The notes under the pieces: generated by a model
Told to the model about the DNA's origin: nothing
The model's input: the letters and a program-made list of their open reading frames with translations, nothing else
The model's database searches: none
Part shown: piece by piece, positions 48,650 through 56,951 of the stretch
Position numbering within the stretch: the first letter of the stretch is position 1
How the letters are laid out: each line of letters begins with the position of its first letter
Source: Oscillatoriales cyanobacterium
Lineage (GTDB): Bacteria; Cyanobacteriota; Cyanobacteriia; Cyanobacteriales; Microcoleaceae
NCBI GenBank assembly: GCA_004292745.1
Contig: RDXH01000031.1
Location: 30,150-94,149 of the forward strand
DNA length: 64,000 nucleotides
Direction of reading: 5' to 3'
Translations under genes and position numbers: made by a program

Positions 48650-48862
48650 CTAGATCCCCCCTAACCCCCCTTAATAAGGGGGGGACAAGAGCAAGATTCT
48701 TGCTCTTGTCCCCCTTAATAAGGCGGGGGACAAGAGCAAGATTCTTCTCAAAGTCCCCCTTAATAAGGGGGGGACAAGAGCAAGATTCTTCTCAAAGTCC
48801 CCCTTAATAAGGCGGGGGACAAGAGCAAGATTCTTCTCAAAGTCCCCCTTCTTAAGGGGGAT
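48650..48862. repeat. Tandem 44/45-bp repeat with CCCCCTTAATAAGG hairpins
   Basis: Four units begin GACAAGAGCAAGATTCT at 48684, 48729, 48773 and 48818 (spacing 45, 44, 45), separated by CCCCCTTAATAAGG[G/C]GGGG palindromes. Outer arms TAGATCCCCCCTAACCCCC and GGGGGATCTAGAC close the block. There is no other content in 48563-48994 except an AATCTAA/AATCCAA array at 48960-48991. Confidence 0.85.
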
Positions 48863-48994
48863 GCGAGGGGGATCTAGACTTCTACACAAACGAGAAAGAT
48901 AGAGGGTTTGAGTCTTAAGTTGACCTAATCCAATACCCACCTTGCTAAAAACTTCTATAAAATCTAAAATCCAAAATCCAAAATCTCAAATCGA

Positions 48995-50143
48995 ATGGTT
49001 CGTATTGCAATTATTGGATGTGGTATTGTCGGAGCATCGATCGCCTTTGAACTGAGCCACTATCCCGAACTGAAAGTCACGGTATTCGACAAACAACCAC
49101 CAGCACAAGCATCCACCGGTGCAGCCCTCGGTGTATTGATGGGAATAATTAGCCACAAAACCAAGGGCAGAAATTGGCAGTTAAGAGAAACTAGCCTTCA
49201 GCATTACGAAACTCTCATTCCTGAATTAGAAGCAATGACTGGGCGAAAAATTCCTTTTAACAAACAGGGAATTTTGATGCTTTGTTCCGAGGAAGAAGAT
49301 TTAAGTAAGTGGGAAAAGTTACAAGCAACTCGCTCATCTCAAGGTTGGGATTTGGAAATTTGGGATTTAGAGCAAGTGCGCGATCGCAATCCTCATCTTA
49401 ACCTCAATCATCATATTATTGGTGCTATTTATTCACCTCGCGATCGACAAGTCGATCCCACAGCCCTAACTTTAGCTTTAGTTGATGCTGCTAAGCTCAA
49501 AGGAGTGAATTTTGAGTTTGGCGTAGAAGTTCAAGGCCTCATGGGCGGACAAGATACCCACCCCACAACCAATGTAATGTCTTTTGGAACAGACATCTTG
49601 CCTGTGATTGAAAATGGTCTAAAATGTCAGATTCAAACAAATGTAGGAAATTTAGAATTCGATTGGCTAATTTTAGCTGCTGGTTTAGGCTCTTCTGCTT
49701 TAACCGCATCATTAAATCAATTGGTTGACATTCGGCCGGTGTTGGGACAAGCGCTACATTTGCGATCGCCCAAACCTCTAGAAAATCCTGATTTTGCCCC
49801 AGTAATTACTTGCAATGACGTCCATATTGTGCCTTTGGAAAATCAGGAATATTGGGTAGGGGCAACGGTAGAGTTTCCGGTAAATAGCGAGGAAATTCAG
49901 GCCAATGCTGATATGTTGCAGCAAGTCATGTCCAAGGCGATCGCCCTTTGTCCAGCCATAGCAACAGCCCAGATTATCAAGCAATGGTCAGGTTTGCGCC
50001 CACGCCCGGAAAAACGACCCGCACCAATTATCGATCGACTTTCCAGTAACAACAACATCCTCATCGCCAGCGGCCACTATCGCAACGGCGTATTACTCGC
50101 CCCCGCCACAGCACGCACAATTCGAGAAATGATTTTGCAATAA
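48995..50143 (+). CDS. FAD-dependent oxidoreductase, DAO family (ThiO-like)
   Basis: 382 residues. The N-terminal dinucleotide site is AIIGCGIVGASIAFEL (about 4-19). ASTGAALGVLMG follows, then a substrate-binding half (GQALHLRSP, VEFPVNSEE) and the C-terminal FAD-closing segment KQWSGLRPRPEKRPAPIID with ASGHYRNGVLLAPATA. This pattern fits D-amino-acid/glycine oxidases, and the GHYRNGVLLAP end resembles ThiO, which makes iminoglycine for thiamine. No thi gene is adjacent, so the substrate is open. The ATG follows an AATCTAA array. Confidence 0.82.
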   Translation: MVRIAIIGCGIVGASIAFELSHYPELKVTVFDKQPPAQASTGAALGVLMGIISHKTKGRNWQLRETSLQHYETLIPELEAMTGRKIPFNKQGILMLCSEEEDLSKWEKLQATRSSQGWDLEIWDLEQVRDRNPHLNLNHHIIGAIYSPRDRQVDPTALTLALVDAAKLKGVNFEFGVEVQGLMGGQDTHPTTNVMSFGTDILPVIENGLKCQIQTNVGNLEFDWLILAAGLGSSALTASLNQLVDIRPVLGQALHLRSPKPLENPDFAPVITCNDVHIVPLENQEYWVGATVEFPVNSEEIQANADMLQQVMSKAIALCPAIATAQIIKQWSGLRPRPEKRPAPIIDRLSSNNNILIASGHYRNGVLLAPATARTIREMILQ

Positions 50144-50194
50144 TTAACAAATCTTAATATAATCAAGATTGCCATCCATCTCTTACATTTCAAT

Positions 50195-50677
50195 ATGTCC
50201 GAAAAACCTTTAGGTAAACCCCGCTCCTTGTGGAAAGTAATTTTGCTATCCGCAGCCACCTTGCTGCTGTACTACGGATGGTATAAATGGATTATTCAAG
50301 AAGAGTTGCGCCGCTATAACGGCACCGGGTGGTCAGGAACCCTCTGCTTGCTACCCTTTGTATTAGGAGTAGCCATTCCCCAAGCTTTGCGAATCTACGA
50401 TCCCGACGTTCCCGGATGGTTTGGTTGGTTTTCCTTCCTAGGCATTGCTTGGATTTACATCGTACAATTCAAACTTTACAACACAGTAAACGAACTGTAT
50501 CGCCAAGAAGGAATCAAAGAACCACTAACAGTTTGGTGGATTTTCATACCTGGTTTAAATTTAATTGTTGGCTTGCGCCAAATCCACTTTTTGAGCCAAT
50601 TTTGGGCGATGAAACAGGGAATTGAAGTTAAAGATAACTTAGCAGAAAGCCTTCCTTTCCTATCAGCTAACGCTTAA
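50195..50677 (+). CDS. Small membrane protein (DUF4234-like)
   Basis: 160 residues with four hydrophobic helices (about 13-30, 48-66, 73-91 and 110-126). The start SLWKVILLSAATLLLYYGWYKW resembles DUF4234-type proteins. Function unknown. It begins 51 bp after the DAO gene and may share its transcript. Confidence 0.65.
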   Translation: MSEKPLGKPRSLWKVILLSAATLLLYYGWYKWIIQEELRRYNGTGWSGTLCLLPFVLGVAIPQALRIYDPDVPGWFGWFSFLGIAWIYIVQFKLYNTVNELYRQEGIKEPLTVWWIFIPGLNLIVGLRQIHFLSQFWAMKQGIEVKDNLAESLPFLSANA

Positions 50678-50685
50678 TTTATTTA

Positions 50686-50862
50686 TTATCTTAGTCCGCG
50701 CAGGCGGACTTTGTTTGACAAGACGCGGTTTCAACCGCCGGACTTTGTTTGTGTAGACTTTTGAGCTTCTTATCTTAGTCCGCGCAGGCGGACTTTGTTT
50801 GACAAGACGCGGTTTCAACCGCCGGACTTTGTTTGACAAGACGCGGTTTCAACCGCCGGACT
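50686..50862. repeat. 84-bp direct repeat with paired GGCGGAC/GCGGTTTCAACCGC motifs
   Basis: TTATCTTAGTCCGCGCAGGCGGAC begins at 50686 and again at 50770, each followed by GACTTTGTTTGACAAGACGCGGTTTCAACCGCCGGAC. A third partial unit ends at 50862. Several hairpins are possible. It lies between convergent genes. Confidence 0.85.
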
Positions 50863-50867
50863 CATTT

Positions 50868-51284
50868 TTACCAAAATCTAGGCGACAAATCCCCAAGAAT
50901 CAATTTCAATTCCGGTTCATCAACCCGCTTAATTGCTTTAGGAATACTTACCCACTGCCGCTTTCTCTTATAAGCTTCAGGCCAATTTTCCACCACAGTT
51001 TCTACTTGCAGTAAAAATACATCCACTTGCCAAGTACAACCAGACTTATAGTATTCGTAAGTCCCCATCAAATCTGGAAACACTCGACCCAATACACCTG
51101 CTTCCTCCCAAGCTTCCTTTGCCGCCGAATCTTCGGGAGTCATGTCAGGTTCAATCAAACCTTTGGGAATTACCCAACGCTTACCTCCCGAAGAAGTAAT
51201 CAACATTACTTCAATTTTACCGTCCATAATGCGGTAGGGAATTACCCCCGATTGTTCCACCAATACAATTGTTCTGGTACTCAT
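50868..51284 (-). CDS. NUDIX hydrolase with atypical Nudix box
   Basis: 138 residues. Strong similarity to diphosphoinositol-polyphosphate/Ap4A-type Nudix proteins: GVIPYR, RWVIPKGLIEPDMTPEDSAAKEAWEEAGV and the C-terminal RKRQWVSIPKAIKRV. In the consensus G-x5-E-x7-RE-U-xEE-xGU, the first Glu is Met and the Arg is Lys, while the metal-binding EE pair is kept. Activity may be changed but is not excluded. It probably hydrolyses a nucleoside diphosphate derivative. Confidence 0.87.
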   Translation of the reverse strand: MSTRTIVLVEQSGVIPYRIMDGKIEVMLITSSGGKRWVIPKGLIEPDMTPEDSAAKEAWEEAGVLGRVFPDLMGTYEYYKSGCTWQVDVFLLQVETVVENWPEAYKRKRQWVSIPKAIKRVDEPELKLILGDLSPRFW

Positions 51285-51390
51285 TATTTATGAAACATAT
51301 TTTCATGCAAAAACTGGTTCAACTTAATTGACAGTTGAAAACTAAAAACAAAAATTGCACCCTGATTTTACATAACTTATGCGTGAGGTG

Positions 51391-51456
51391 AAAAACCCGG
51401 TTTCTGCGTCAATCTCTCCCATGAATTCAAATTGATCCAAGAAACCGGGTTTTTTA
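51391..51456. terminator. Hairpin between the M1 peptidase and NUDIX genes
   Basis: AACCCGGTTTCT (51394-51405) and AGAAACCGGGTT (51440-51451), followed by TTTTT on the plus side and TTTTTC on the minus side. It can terminate the M1 gene on the minus strand. Confidence 0.65.
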
Positions 51457-51472
51457 GGTTTATCTACTTAAC

Positions 51473-54103
51473 CTAATCTTTTTTCGACTTAGCCTCCAAA
51501 CTTTCCAAACGACTCTTTAAATCTTGATTATCCTTTTTCACCAAGTCTAATTCCTCACGCAACTGTTTCACTGCTGCATCAGAACCAGCATTTTTCTGCA
51601 CTCTTTGCACAGCCTCATCAGCCATCCGACGGACACGGCCATCGGGAGTTTGGTCCGCCAAACCACGCAAAATCCGCATTGCTTTGCGAGTTTCCATTTG
51701 TCCTAATGCTGCAACTACAGATACTTGAGTCAAGAAAAACGTCTCTTTAGATAATTCTGCCAGCCGCTGCAAAATCCGTTCTAAATTAATCTTATTTTGA
51801 CCTGTTGAAATTGTACCCAAAGCACGAATTGCAGCCAAGCGCAAAGCTTGGGGAGTACCAATGGCTGTGTATTTCAAAATCTGATTCAGCGCATCTTCAG
51901 AAGTTTTCATTTGCGCCAAACCGGATATCGCCCCCGATCGCACCACCTCATTCCACCCTTGACGCTCTTTCAGCACCAATTTTAACTCTTTCAGTACCTG
52001 TTCGTCAGTCGGTTTTTCATCCAGGTTAGCCCCTGCAATTCCCCCGATCGCACTCGCAGCCGCCGCTTCTACATAATAGCTAGCATCACCTTTTTCAACA
52101 ATAGATCTCAAAGCTTTATAGCTGTCGTGAGTTTTGATTTTACCCAGCGCCCCCACCACAGCACGGCGAACACGAGCATCTTTATCCTTCACACCAGCTA
52201 CTAAACCATCAAAAGCTTGGTCGAGTTTAATTTCTACTAAATAGCCTGCAACTTCCGCACGCACCGCCCAAAACGGCTCCTTCTTCAGAACTTCTGACAG
52301 CGTATGCACTACCTCCAATCCTCCCTTTTTCGCCAAAGCTTGGGCGGCGTAAATCCGGGAAACAGGGTCTGGATCTAGTTGTAACTGAGCTTTTAGTTCG
52401 GCAACCGGAAACTCTAAACTAACTGTTTTTAAGTATTTATTTCCCACATCAAAACTAATGAATGCTGGCTTCTGTTCCAGAGGAAAATAGAAACTTTGCT
52501 CCCGTTCGTAAACGCGCACTGTAAAAGTTTTCAGATTCGGTCCAGAGGATGCAGAACTCTCATCGTTGTCTGATTTTTCCGGCTTGTAACCGAAGCCGAT
52601 CGGAATTTTGAGATCGAATACATCCTTACTGTTAGCATTGCCATTTTTCGGTTCTTTGATCTGAGTTTGGGTAACAGTAACTTTCGCTAATTTGTTATCT
52701 CCATCCCAGGAATAAGCAACTTTGTAATCTGGATGACCGCCGCGATAAACGTACTGGTCAAACAAAAACATTAAATTGCGACCAGTCGCTTTTTCGATCG
52801 CCCTCAGCAAATCAATCGTTTCTACAGTTTTGTGAGCATTGTCTTGCACAAAAGTCTGAATTGCTTTGTAAAACAACTCATCCCCCAACTCGGCGCGGAT
52901 CATGTGATAAACGCAAGCGCCTTTTTCGTACAAATGGCGATCGTACAATTCGATCGCCTCCCGGTAAACGTGAGTGACCATCGGGCGACGGTAGCGAGCA
53001 CTATCTTCAGCTAAATAATTGCGCGCCTCATTTAACATATAATAAGCCGCGTCTTCTTTCCCGTATTCTTTATCAGTCCACAGCACCTCGGAATAGGAAG
53101 CCATGCCTTCTTTAATCCAAGCATGAGACCAGTGTTTGATTACTACTAAATCGCCAAACCATTGGTGAGCTAATTCATGAGCAACCAAGCTTTCCGAACC
53201 TCGATTATCGAGAGTAGCGCGTTCGTCTAACAAGCACCTATCTGTTAGCAAAGTTGTCGAAGTATTTTCCATCCCCCCGAAAATGAAATCATCGACGCAG
53301 ACTTGAGCGTATTTCGGAAACGGGTAAGGGTAGCCAAATATCTGAGAGAAAAATTCAATCATTTGAGGCGTTTTGCCCATGGTGCGTTTGGCATCCGCTT
53401 CGCGGCTTCTTTCCACGTAATAATTAACAGGTTTGCCATTCCACTCATCTTTGATTTCCGCAAAATCTCCCACAGCCAAAGTCATCAAATAGCTGGGATG
53501 AACCTGTTTTTGTAACCAGTGATAAATTTTATCATCTCCCTTGGTTTCTGTGTTGATTAATTCCCCGTTAGAAATAGCAAAAAGTTGTTTAGGAACTTGT
53601 ACTTTAATTTCGGAAGTTGCCAGTTGTCCGGGATAGTCGAAACAGGGAAACCAAAAGCGGGAGTCTTCATCTTCGCCTTGTGTCCAAACTTGAGTTGGTT
53701 TATCGGGGTAGTGTTTGTCTGGACCGACGAAATAAAGACCTCGCTGGGGTTTTTCGACTGCATAGTCGATCGCAATTGTAATTGGTTTGTAGGCTGCGGT
53801 TGGTTCTTGTAGTTGAATTTCTAGAAATTCGCCATCACTCTCAAAACTTTGCTCGATGTTGCCGACTTTTACTGATTTAATTTTTAGGTTAACGGCATCT
53901 AAGGTTAATTTGTCAATACCGCTGCGGACTGGATTGATGCGGATGCTGCAAGTACCGTGAAAGCTTTGTTTGGGAATATCCAGCACTAAGTCCAGGAAAA
54001 TATGCTCTACTTGACCGGGGCGATCGGGATTATAATGCGGCCGAGCACCGGGCATCTCAAAGGATTTGTGACCGTTGTCAGAATCAAAGTATATGTGTGA
54101 CAT
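51473..54103 (-). CDS. M1 family aminopeptidase with C-terminal HEAT repeats
   Basis: 876 residues. The N-terminal ~450 residues form an M1 (aminopeptidase N-type) domain. The substrate-binding FGGMENTST lies at about 272-280 and the zinc site HELAHQWFGDLVVIKHWSHAWIKEGMASY at about 305-333 (HExxH plus Glu). Tyr in the later YEKGACVYHM region is also typical. From about 570 to 820 come HEAT-like repeats (AVVGALGKIKTHDSYKALRSI, AVVAALGQMETRKAMRIL) in place of the usual ERAP1-C domain, ending in a short coiled coil (836-872). It removes N-terminal residues from peptides. No signal peptide, so it is cytoplasmic. Confidence 0.93.
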   Translation of the reverse strand: MSHIYFDSDNGHKSFEMPGARPHYNPDRPGQVEHIFLDLVLDIPKQSFHGTCSIRINPVRSGIDKLTLDAVNLKIKSVKVGNIEQSFESDGEFLEIQLQEPTAAYKPITIAIDYAVEKPQRGLYFVGPDKHYPDKPTQVWTQGEDEDSRFWFPCFDYPGQLATSEIKVQVPKQLFAISNGELINTETKGDDKIYHWLQKQVHPSYLMTLAVGDFAEIKDEWNGKPVNYYVERSREADAKRTMGKTPQMIEFFSQIFGYPYPFPKYAQVCVDDFIFGGMENTSTTLLTDRCLLDERATLDNRGSESLVAHELAHQWFGDLVVIKHWSHAWIKEGMASYSEVLWTDKEYGKEDAAYYMLNEARNYLAEDSARYRRPMVTHVYREAIELYDRHLYEKGACVYHMIRAELGDELFYKAIQTFVQDNAHKTVETIDLLRAIEKATGRNLMFLFDQYVYRGGHPDYKVAYSWDGDNKLAKVTVTQTQIKEPKNGNANSKDVFDLKIPIGFGYKPEKSDNDESSASSGPNLKTFTVRVYEREQSFYFPLEQKPAFISFDVGNKYLKTVSLEFPVAELKAQLQLDPDPVSRIYAAQALAKKGGLEVVHTLSEVLKKEPFWAVRAEVAGYLVEIKLDQAFDGLVAGVKDKDARVRRAVVGALGKIKTHDSYKALRSIVEKGDASYYVEAAAASAIGGIAGANLDEKPTDEQVLKELKLVLKERQGWNEVVRSGAISGLAQMKTSEDALNQILKYTAIGTPQALRLAAIRALGTISTGQNKINLERILQRLAELSKETFFLTQVSVVAALGQMETRKAMRILRGLADQTPDGRVRRMADEAVQRVQKNAGSDAAVKQLREELDLVKKDNQDLKSRLESLEAKSKKD

Positions 54104-54321
54104 TTTGATGGCGAAGTTGTGAATCGATCGCTGGTACTTGAGCTGCTGTTGAGCTGCCAGCTTATTCTAGAGTAGCGCGTCAAAGTTGCTCTTGTCTCTA
54201 ATCTGATTAAAAACTTTCCTGATATTCCCCCGGATGGCAACTAGGATTTTTTTGCTACAATACCAGCAAGGCTAATGACTACAATCATCAGTCTACCATT
54301 GAAATTGAAGGGGAAATCTGT

Positions 54322-54689
54322 ATGACAGCTACACTATCAGTTTCCAATTCCATCGAGTCTTGGCTCGGCGATGAAGCAGAAGACTTGCTGGGCTATCAAG
54401 CGAAAGTTTCTAAAGACTTTCTGATTTGACGACGGATCACCCGATCGATCTCACTCGCTATCAAGTCCTCAACTGTTATGCGGGAAGGATGGGTTTAATT
54501 AATTCCGGCGGTGCTTCAGGAAAAACCGATTTTGCAGAAGCCATTCGCACGGCAGTAATTAACAAACGCGCTGGGGGTTGCGGTTTAATTTCTGGACGTA
54601 AAACCTTTCAGAGACCCTTTGAAGAAGGGGTAAAATTATTTAACGCCATTCAAGACGTTTACCTGTCTCCTAAAATTTCTATAGCCTAA
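54322..54689 (+). pseudogene. Class I fructose-bisphosphate aldolase remnant with internal deletion and frameshift
   Basis: Codons from 54322 give MTATLSVSNSIESWLGDEAEDLL, then [11 protein letters not shown] and a stop at 54427, the normal N-terminus of cyanobacterial class I aldolase. One frame over, from 54426, [40 protein letters not shown] and [12 protein letters not shown] through [10 protein letters not shown] is its normal C-terminus. About 235 middle codons, including the Schiff-base lysine region, are missing. It has a plausible AGGGG ribosome site upstream but cannot make an enzyme. Cyanobacteria usually keep a class II aldolase as well. Confidence 0.88.
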
Positions 54690-54966
54690 AATCTTGCCAT
54701 AGAATATCCCGATGCCAGACTTCTTGAGGCTAGTAAGTAAGTCCACCTAATTAAATGCAAGATCCAAATCGCTCAAAAACTGACTGGTTTGCTATTCTTC
54801 ACATCGATCTTCCCCCCTTGGGGGGGCAGGGGGGGGTGGCCTCTTCCTTCTTCCTTCTACTTATCAATTAAAAGTAAAGTGCGTCAAATCCCCAACACCT
54901 AAATTGTTCCAAACACTTACATGACGCACCCTACAATTGGGTGCATCTGTGTTTTGTAAATATATT

Positions 54967-55065
54967 CGTAGGGGCGAAGCATGACCGCAGACAATTTATT
55001 AGTTATAACCAGAGATTTACGGAGGTCATGCTTCGCCTATGCAAAATCGGGATGCTCCCCTACAA
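54967..55065. repeat. Palindromic repeat GTAGGGGCGAAGCATGACC
   Basis: GTAGGGGCGAAGCATGACC at the left pairs with GGTCATGCTTCGCC (55024-55037) and CTCCCCTAC (55056-55064) at the right, a broken long stem. The GTAGGGGC end resembles the core of the 7626 and 59182 elements. Confidence 0.65.
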
Positions 55066-55074
55066 TTCGATATT

Positions 55075-55180
55075 ATATTGTTTCCGGTTGCATCGTCAGG
55101 TGATTTAACCACAGAGAACGCAGAGAACACAGAGGGAGATAAGAGAGATGAATACAGGACGATGCTACCGGATTTGATAT
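55075..55180. mobile_element. Palindromic ACAGAGG repeat, copy 2
   Basis: ATATTGTTTCCGGTTGCATCG at the left and CGATGCTACCGGATTTGATAT at the right. The interior is close to the copy at 43769. Confidence 0.75.
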
Positions 55181-55235
55181 TACCCATTACCATATTCTCA
55201 GTCCAGTAGCAATTCAACATACCCAACAGCCAAGT

Positions 55236-55562
55236 CTATTCACTTTTTGGCTTAATTTCACTAACAATTTCATAAACATCACTGTCTGGTATTTTCACAA
55301 ACAAAGGCGTCATTTTATTTAAGATTTCCTGATAAGCTTCGCTATGGTTAGCAGCCATTTCATCTACGCTTTCCCAAAAAACGATCGCAATACCTTTGTC
55401 TGTATTAGGTAATTGCAGCAAGTATGCGCCCTTGAAACCTGTGACGTAAGTTGCAACCGCTTTTTCAAAAAGTTCTTCTGCTGCTTTAAATTTGCCTGGT
55501 TTAAATTCCCCAACCGCAACGTAGGCAAACTGATGTCTGAGAAAGTCTAGAAATTCTGACAT
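55236..55562 (-). CDS. Small dimeric alpha/beta-barrel-like protein
   Basis: 108 residues. The pattern FAYVAVGEFKPGKFKAAEELFEKAV, then GAYLLQL, GIAIVFWESVDEMAANHSEAY, fits the ferredoxin-like dimeric alpha/beta-barrel fold used by antibiotic-biosynthesis-monooxygenase-type proteins. No catalytic residue can be assigned. Function unknown. It stands alone. Confidence 0.6.
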   Translation of the reverse strand: MSEFLDFLRHQFAYVAVGEFKPGKFKAAEELFEKAVATYVTGFKGAYLLQLPNTDKGIAIVFWESVDEMAANHSEAYQEILNKMTPLFVKIPDSDVYEIVSEIKPKSE

Positions 55563-55927
55563 AGGTCTTTGCTCAAAAAATTTGTCTCGACTAAATTTTA
55601 TCAGAGTCGATCGCCTAATTTTGTGAACTTGACATTTTGTAAAATTGTTTCCAATTTAAATATCGATCGCCCTAGCACTCAGAAATGATTGTTGACGATT
55701 GACTGTGAATAGGTTGATGACTGCTTTTTCTGAGCTACAATTGAGCCTTGCCAAGATTTCATTTATTTTTATGACAGGCTCAAAAATGGGAACAGGAAGG
55801 CAAAAGCAGTCAAAACAATGGTTTGAGCAATTAATCACGTCTTAATTGATGGGTAAGTTCAGGGAATTGACAATTCCTCACCGTCGGGGGTGGCTTAGAC
55901 TGGGTATGTTGAATTGGTAAAAAAGCT
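55563..55927. other. Intergenic region with a two-tier inverted repeat
   Basis: GACTGCTTTT (55719-55728) pairs with AAAAGCAGTC (55802-55811), and inside it TTGAGCCT (55741-55748) pairs with AGGCTCAA (55776-55783). It could be a palindromic element or a structured transcript. No gene seen. Confidence 0.5.
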
Positions 55928-56221
55928 ATGAACCCACAATCTAAAGGCCGCTTAGTTTGGAATCACTCTACCCATCTTGACGGATTGATACCAATTTTAG
56001 AGCGACTGACTCAAAAAATTGGCATTCAAACCATTACTCCCGGTGTCATTAACAAAGTTAAAGGTCACATCCCGCACATGACATTAAGAGTGTCAGTACC
56101 CATCCGTGGGGGATTTAAAATCATCGCCAGACAGGGCAAAACTGTACAAGAAGTCTTTATATTAACCACTCTCGGTCAAGGGGACTTGGAAGAGACGATC
56201 GCCCAAACCCTAGCCCGGTAA
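55928..56221 (+). CDS. DUF2103 family protein
   Basis: 97 residues. Matches the small DUF2103 family (GRLVWNHSTHLDGLIPILERL, ITPGVINKVKGHIPHMTLRVSVPIRGGFKIIARQGK), described as a predicted metal-binding protein. His13 and His16 are candidate ligands. Function unknown. Its last 12 bases overlap the 3' end of cpcF on the other strand. Confidence 0.75.
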   Translation: MNPQSKGRLVWNHSTHLDGLIPILERLTQKIGIQTITPGVINKVKGHIPHMTLRVSVPIRGGFKIIARQGKTVQEVFILTTLGQGDLEETIAQTLAR

Positions 56222-56833
56222 CAATTTTTGTTGAGCAAGCATGGCCCGTGCCCTAACTGAAGAAGTTTCATCACCAGAGGCTATTTCCTCAAGTCTACTC
56301 AAAACTTGCGACAGCCAATCCGGTTGAACAGCAGCACTAGCCAAAGCTTGCAAACCACCTACTGCTGCGTAGCGCACCACCCATTCGGGGTCTTGGGACG
56401 CTTGCAGCAGGGTTTGAGATGCGTTTTTTTGAGATTCGGGAATTTGTGCTGCGGGCATCAGTTCCCAACAAATGGTTCCCAAACCCCTAGCGGCCGCCCG
56501 TCGCACGCTCAAAGCAAAGTCATTCGCCGCTGCATCGAGCAAAATATTTAAACCTCTGGGGTCTCCAATGCCCGCCAAGGCTCTCACCGCCCAAGCCCTG
56601 GCTCCGTAATTGTAGCCGTCCAACTGTTCTAGGAGGGGAAGTACGGCAGGTTCTCCGAGTTGAATCAGCCCGTCCACGGCGGCAACGGCTGCCCCTGGGT
56701 TGTTGTAGCCGAGCACTGTAATTAGGGTGGGAATTGCTTCTTTTGAGCCAGCGGCGGCCAGTGCTTTGACTGAGTTTAACAAGCCCTCGGCAGAATCTGC
56801 TTGTTCGACAGCGCGAATTAGTTCTAATGCCAT
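56210..56833 (-). CDS. cpcF: Phycocyanobilin lyase subunit CpcF
   Basis: 207 residues, the usual CpcF length. It is all alpha-helical with HEAT-like repeats (AVAAVDGLIQLGEPAVLPLLEQL, ARAWAVRALAGIGDPRGLNILLDAA, LSVRRAAARGLGTICW). With CpcE it forms the heterodimer that attaches phycocyanobilin to Cys84 of the phycocyanin alpha subunit. It is the last gene of the cpc cluster here but is separated from cpcE by about 2.5 kb carrying another gene. Convergent 12-bp overlap with the DUF2103 gene. Confidence 0.92.
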   Translation of the reverse strand: MALELIRAVEQADSAEGLLNSVKALAAAGSKEAIPTLITVLGYNNPGAAVAAVDGLIQLGEPAVLPLLEQLDGYNYGARAWAVRALAGIGDPRGLNILLDAAANDFALSVRRAAARGLGTICWELMPAAQIPESQKNASQTLLQASQDPEWVVRYAAVGGLQALASAAVQPDWLSQVLSRLEEIASGDETSSVRARAMLAQQKLLPG

Positions 56834-56951
56834 TTACTTATAAAATGTACCGTGACCATTGTAATTGTAGGTTGGCTCGATCGCGCGATCGAACCTTTTG
56901 CAGTCTTGGTTAAAGAGTCGAATCGGCAAAAAACTCAACTCCATACCCGCG

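Larger units (their letters stand above)
54690..55235. other. Intergenic region made largely of interspersed repeats
   Basis: No gene seen. In order: the G/C-run and CTTCTTCCTTC string (54812-54860), GTGCGTCA/TGACGCAC (54879-54929), a GTAGGGGCGAAGCATGACC palindrome (54967-55065) and an ACAGAGG repeat (55075-55180). Confidence 0.65.
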
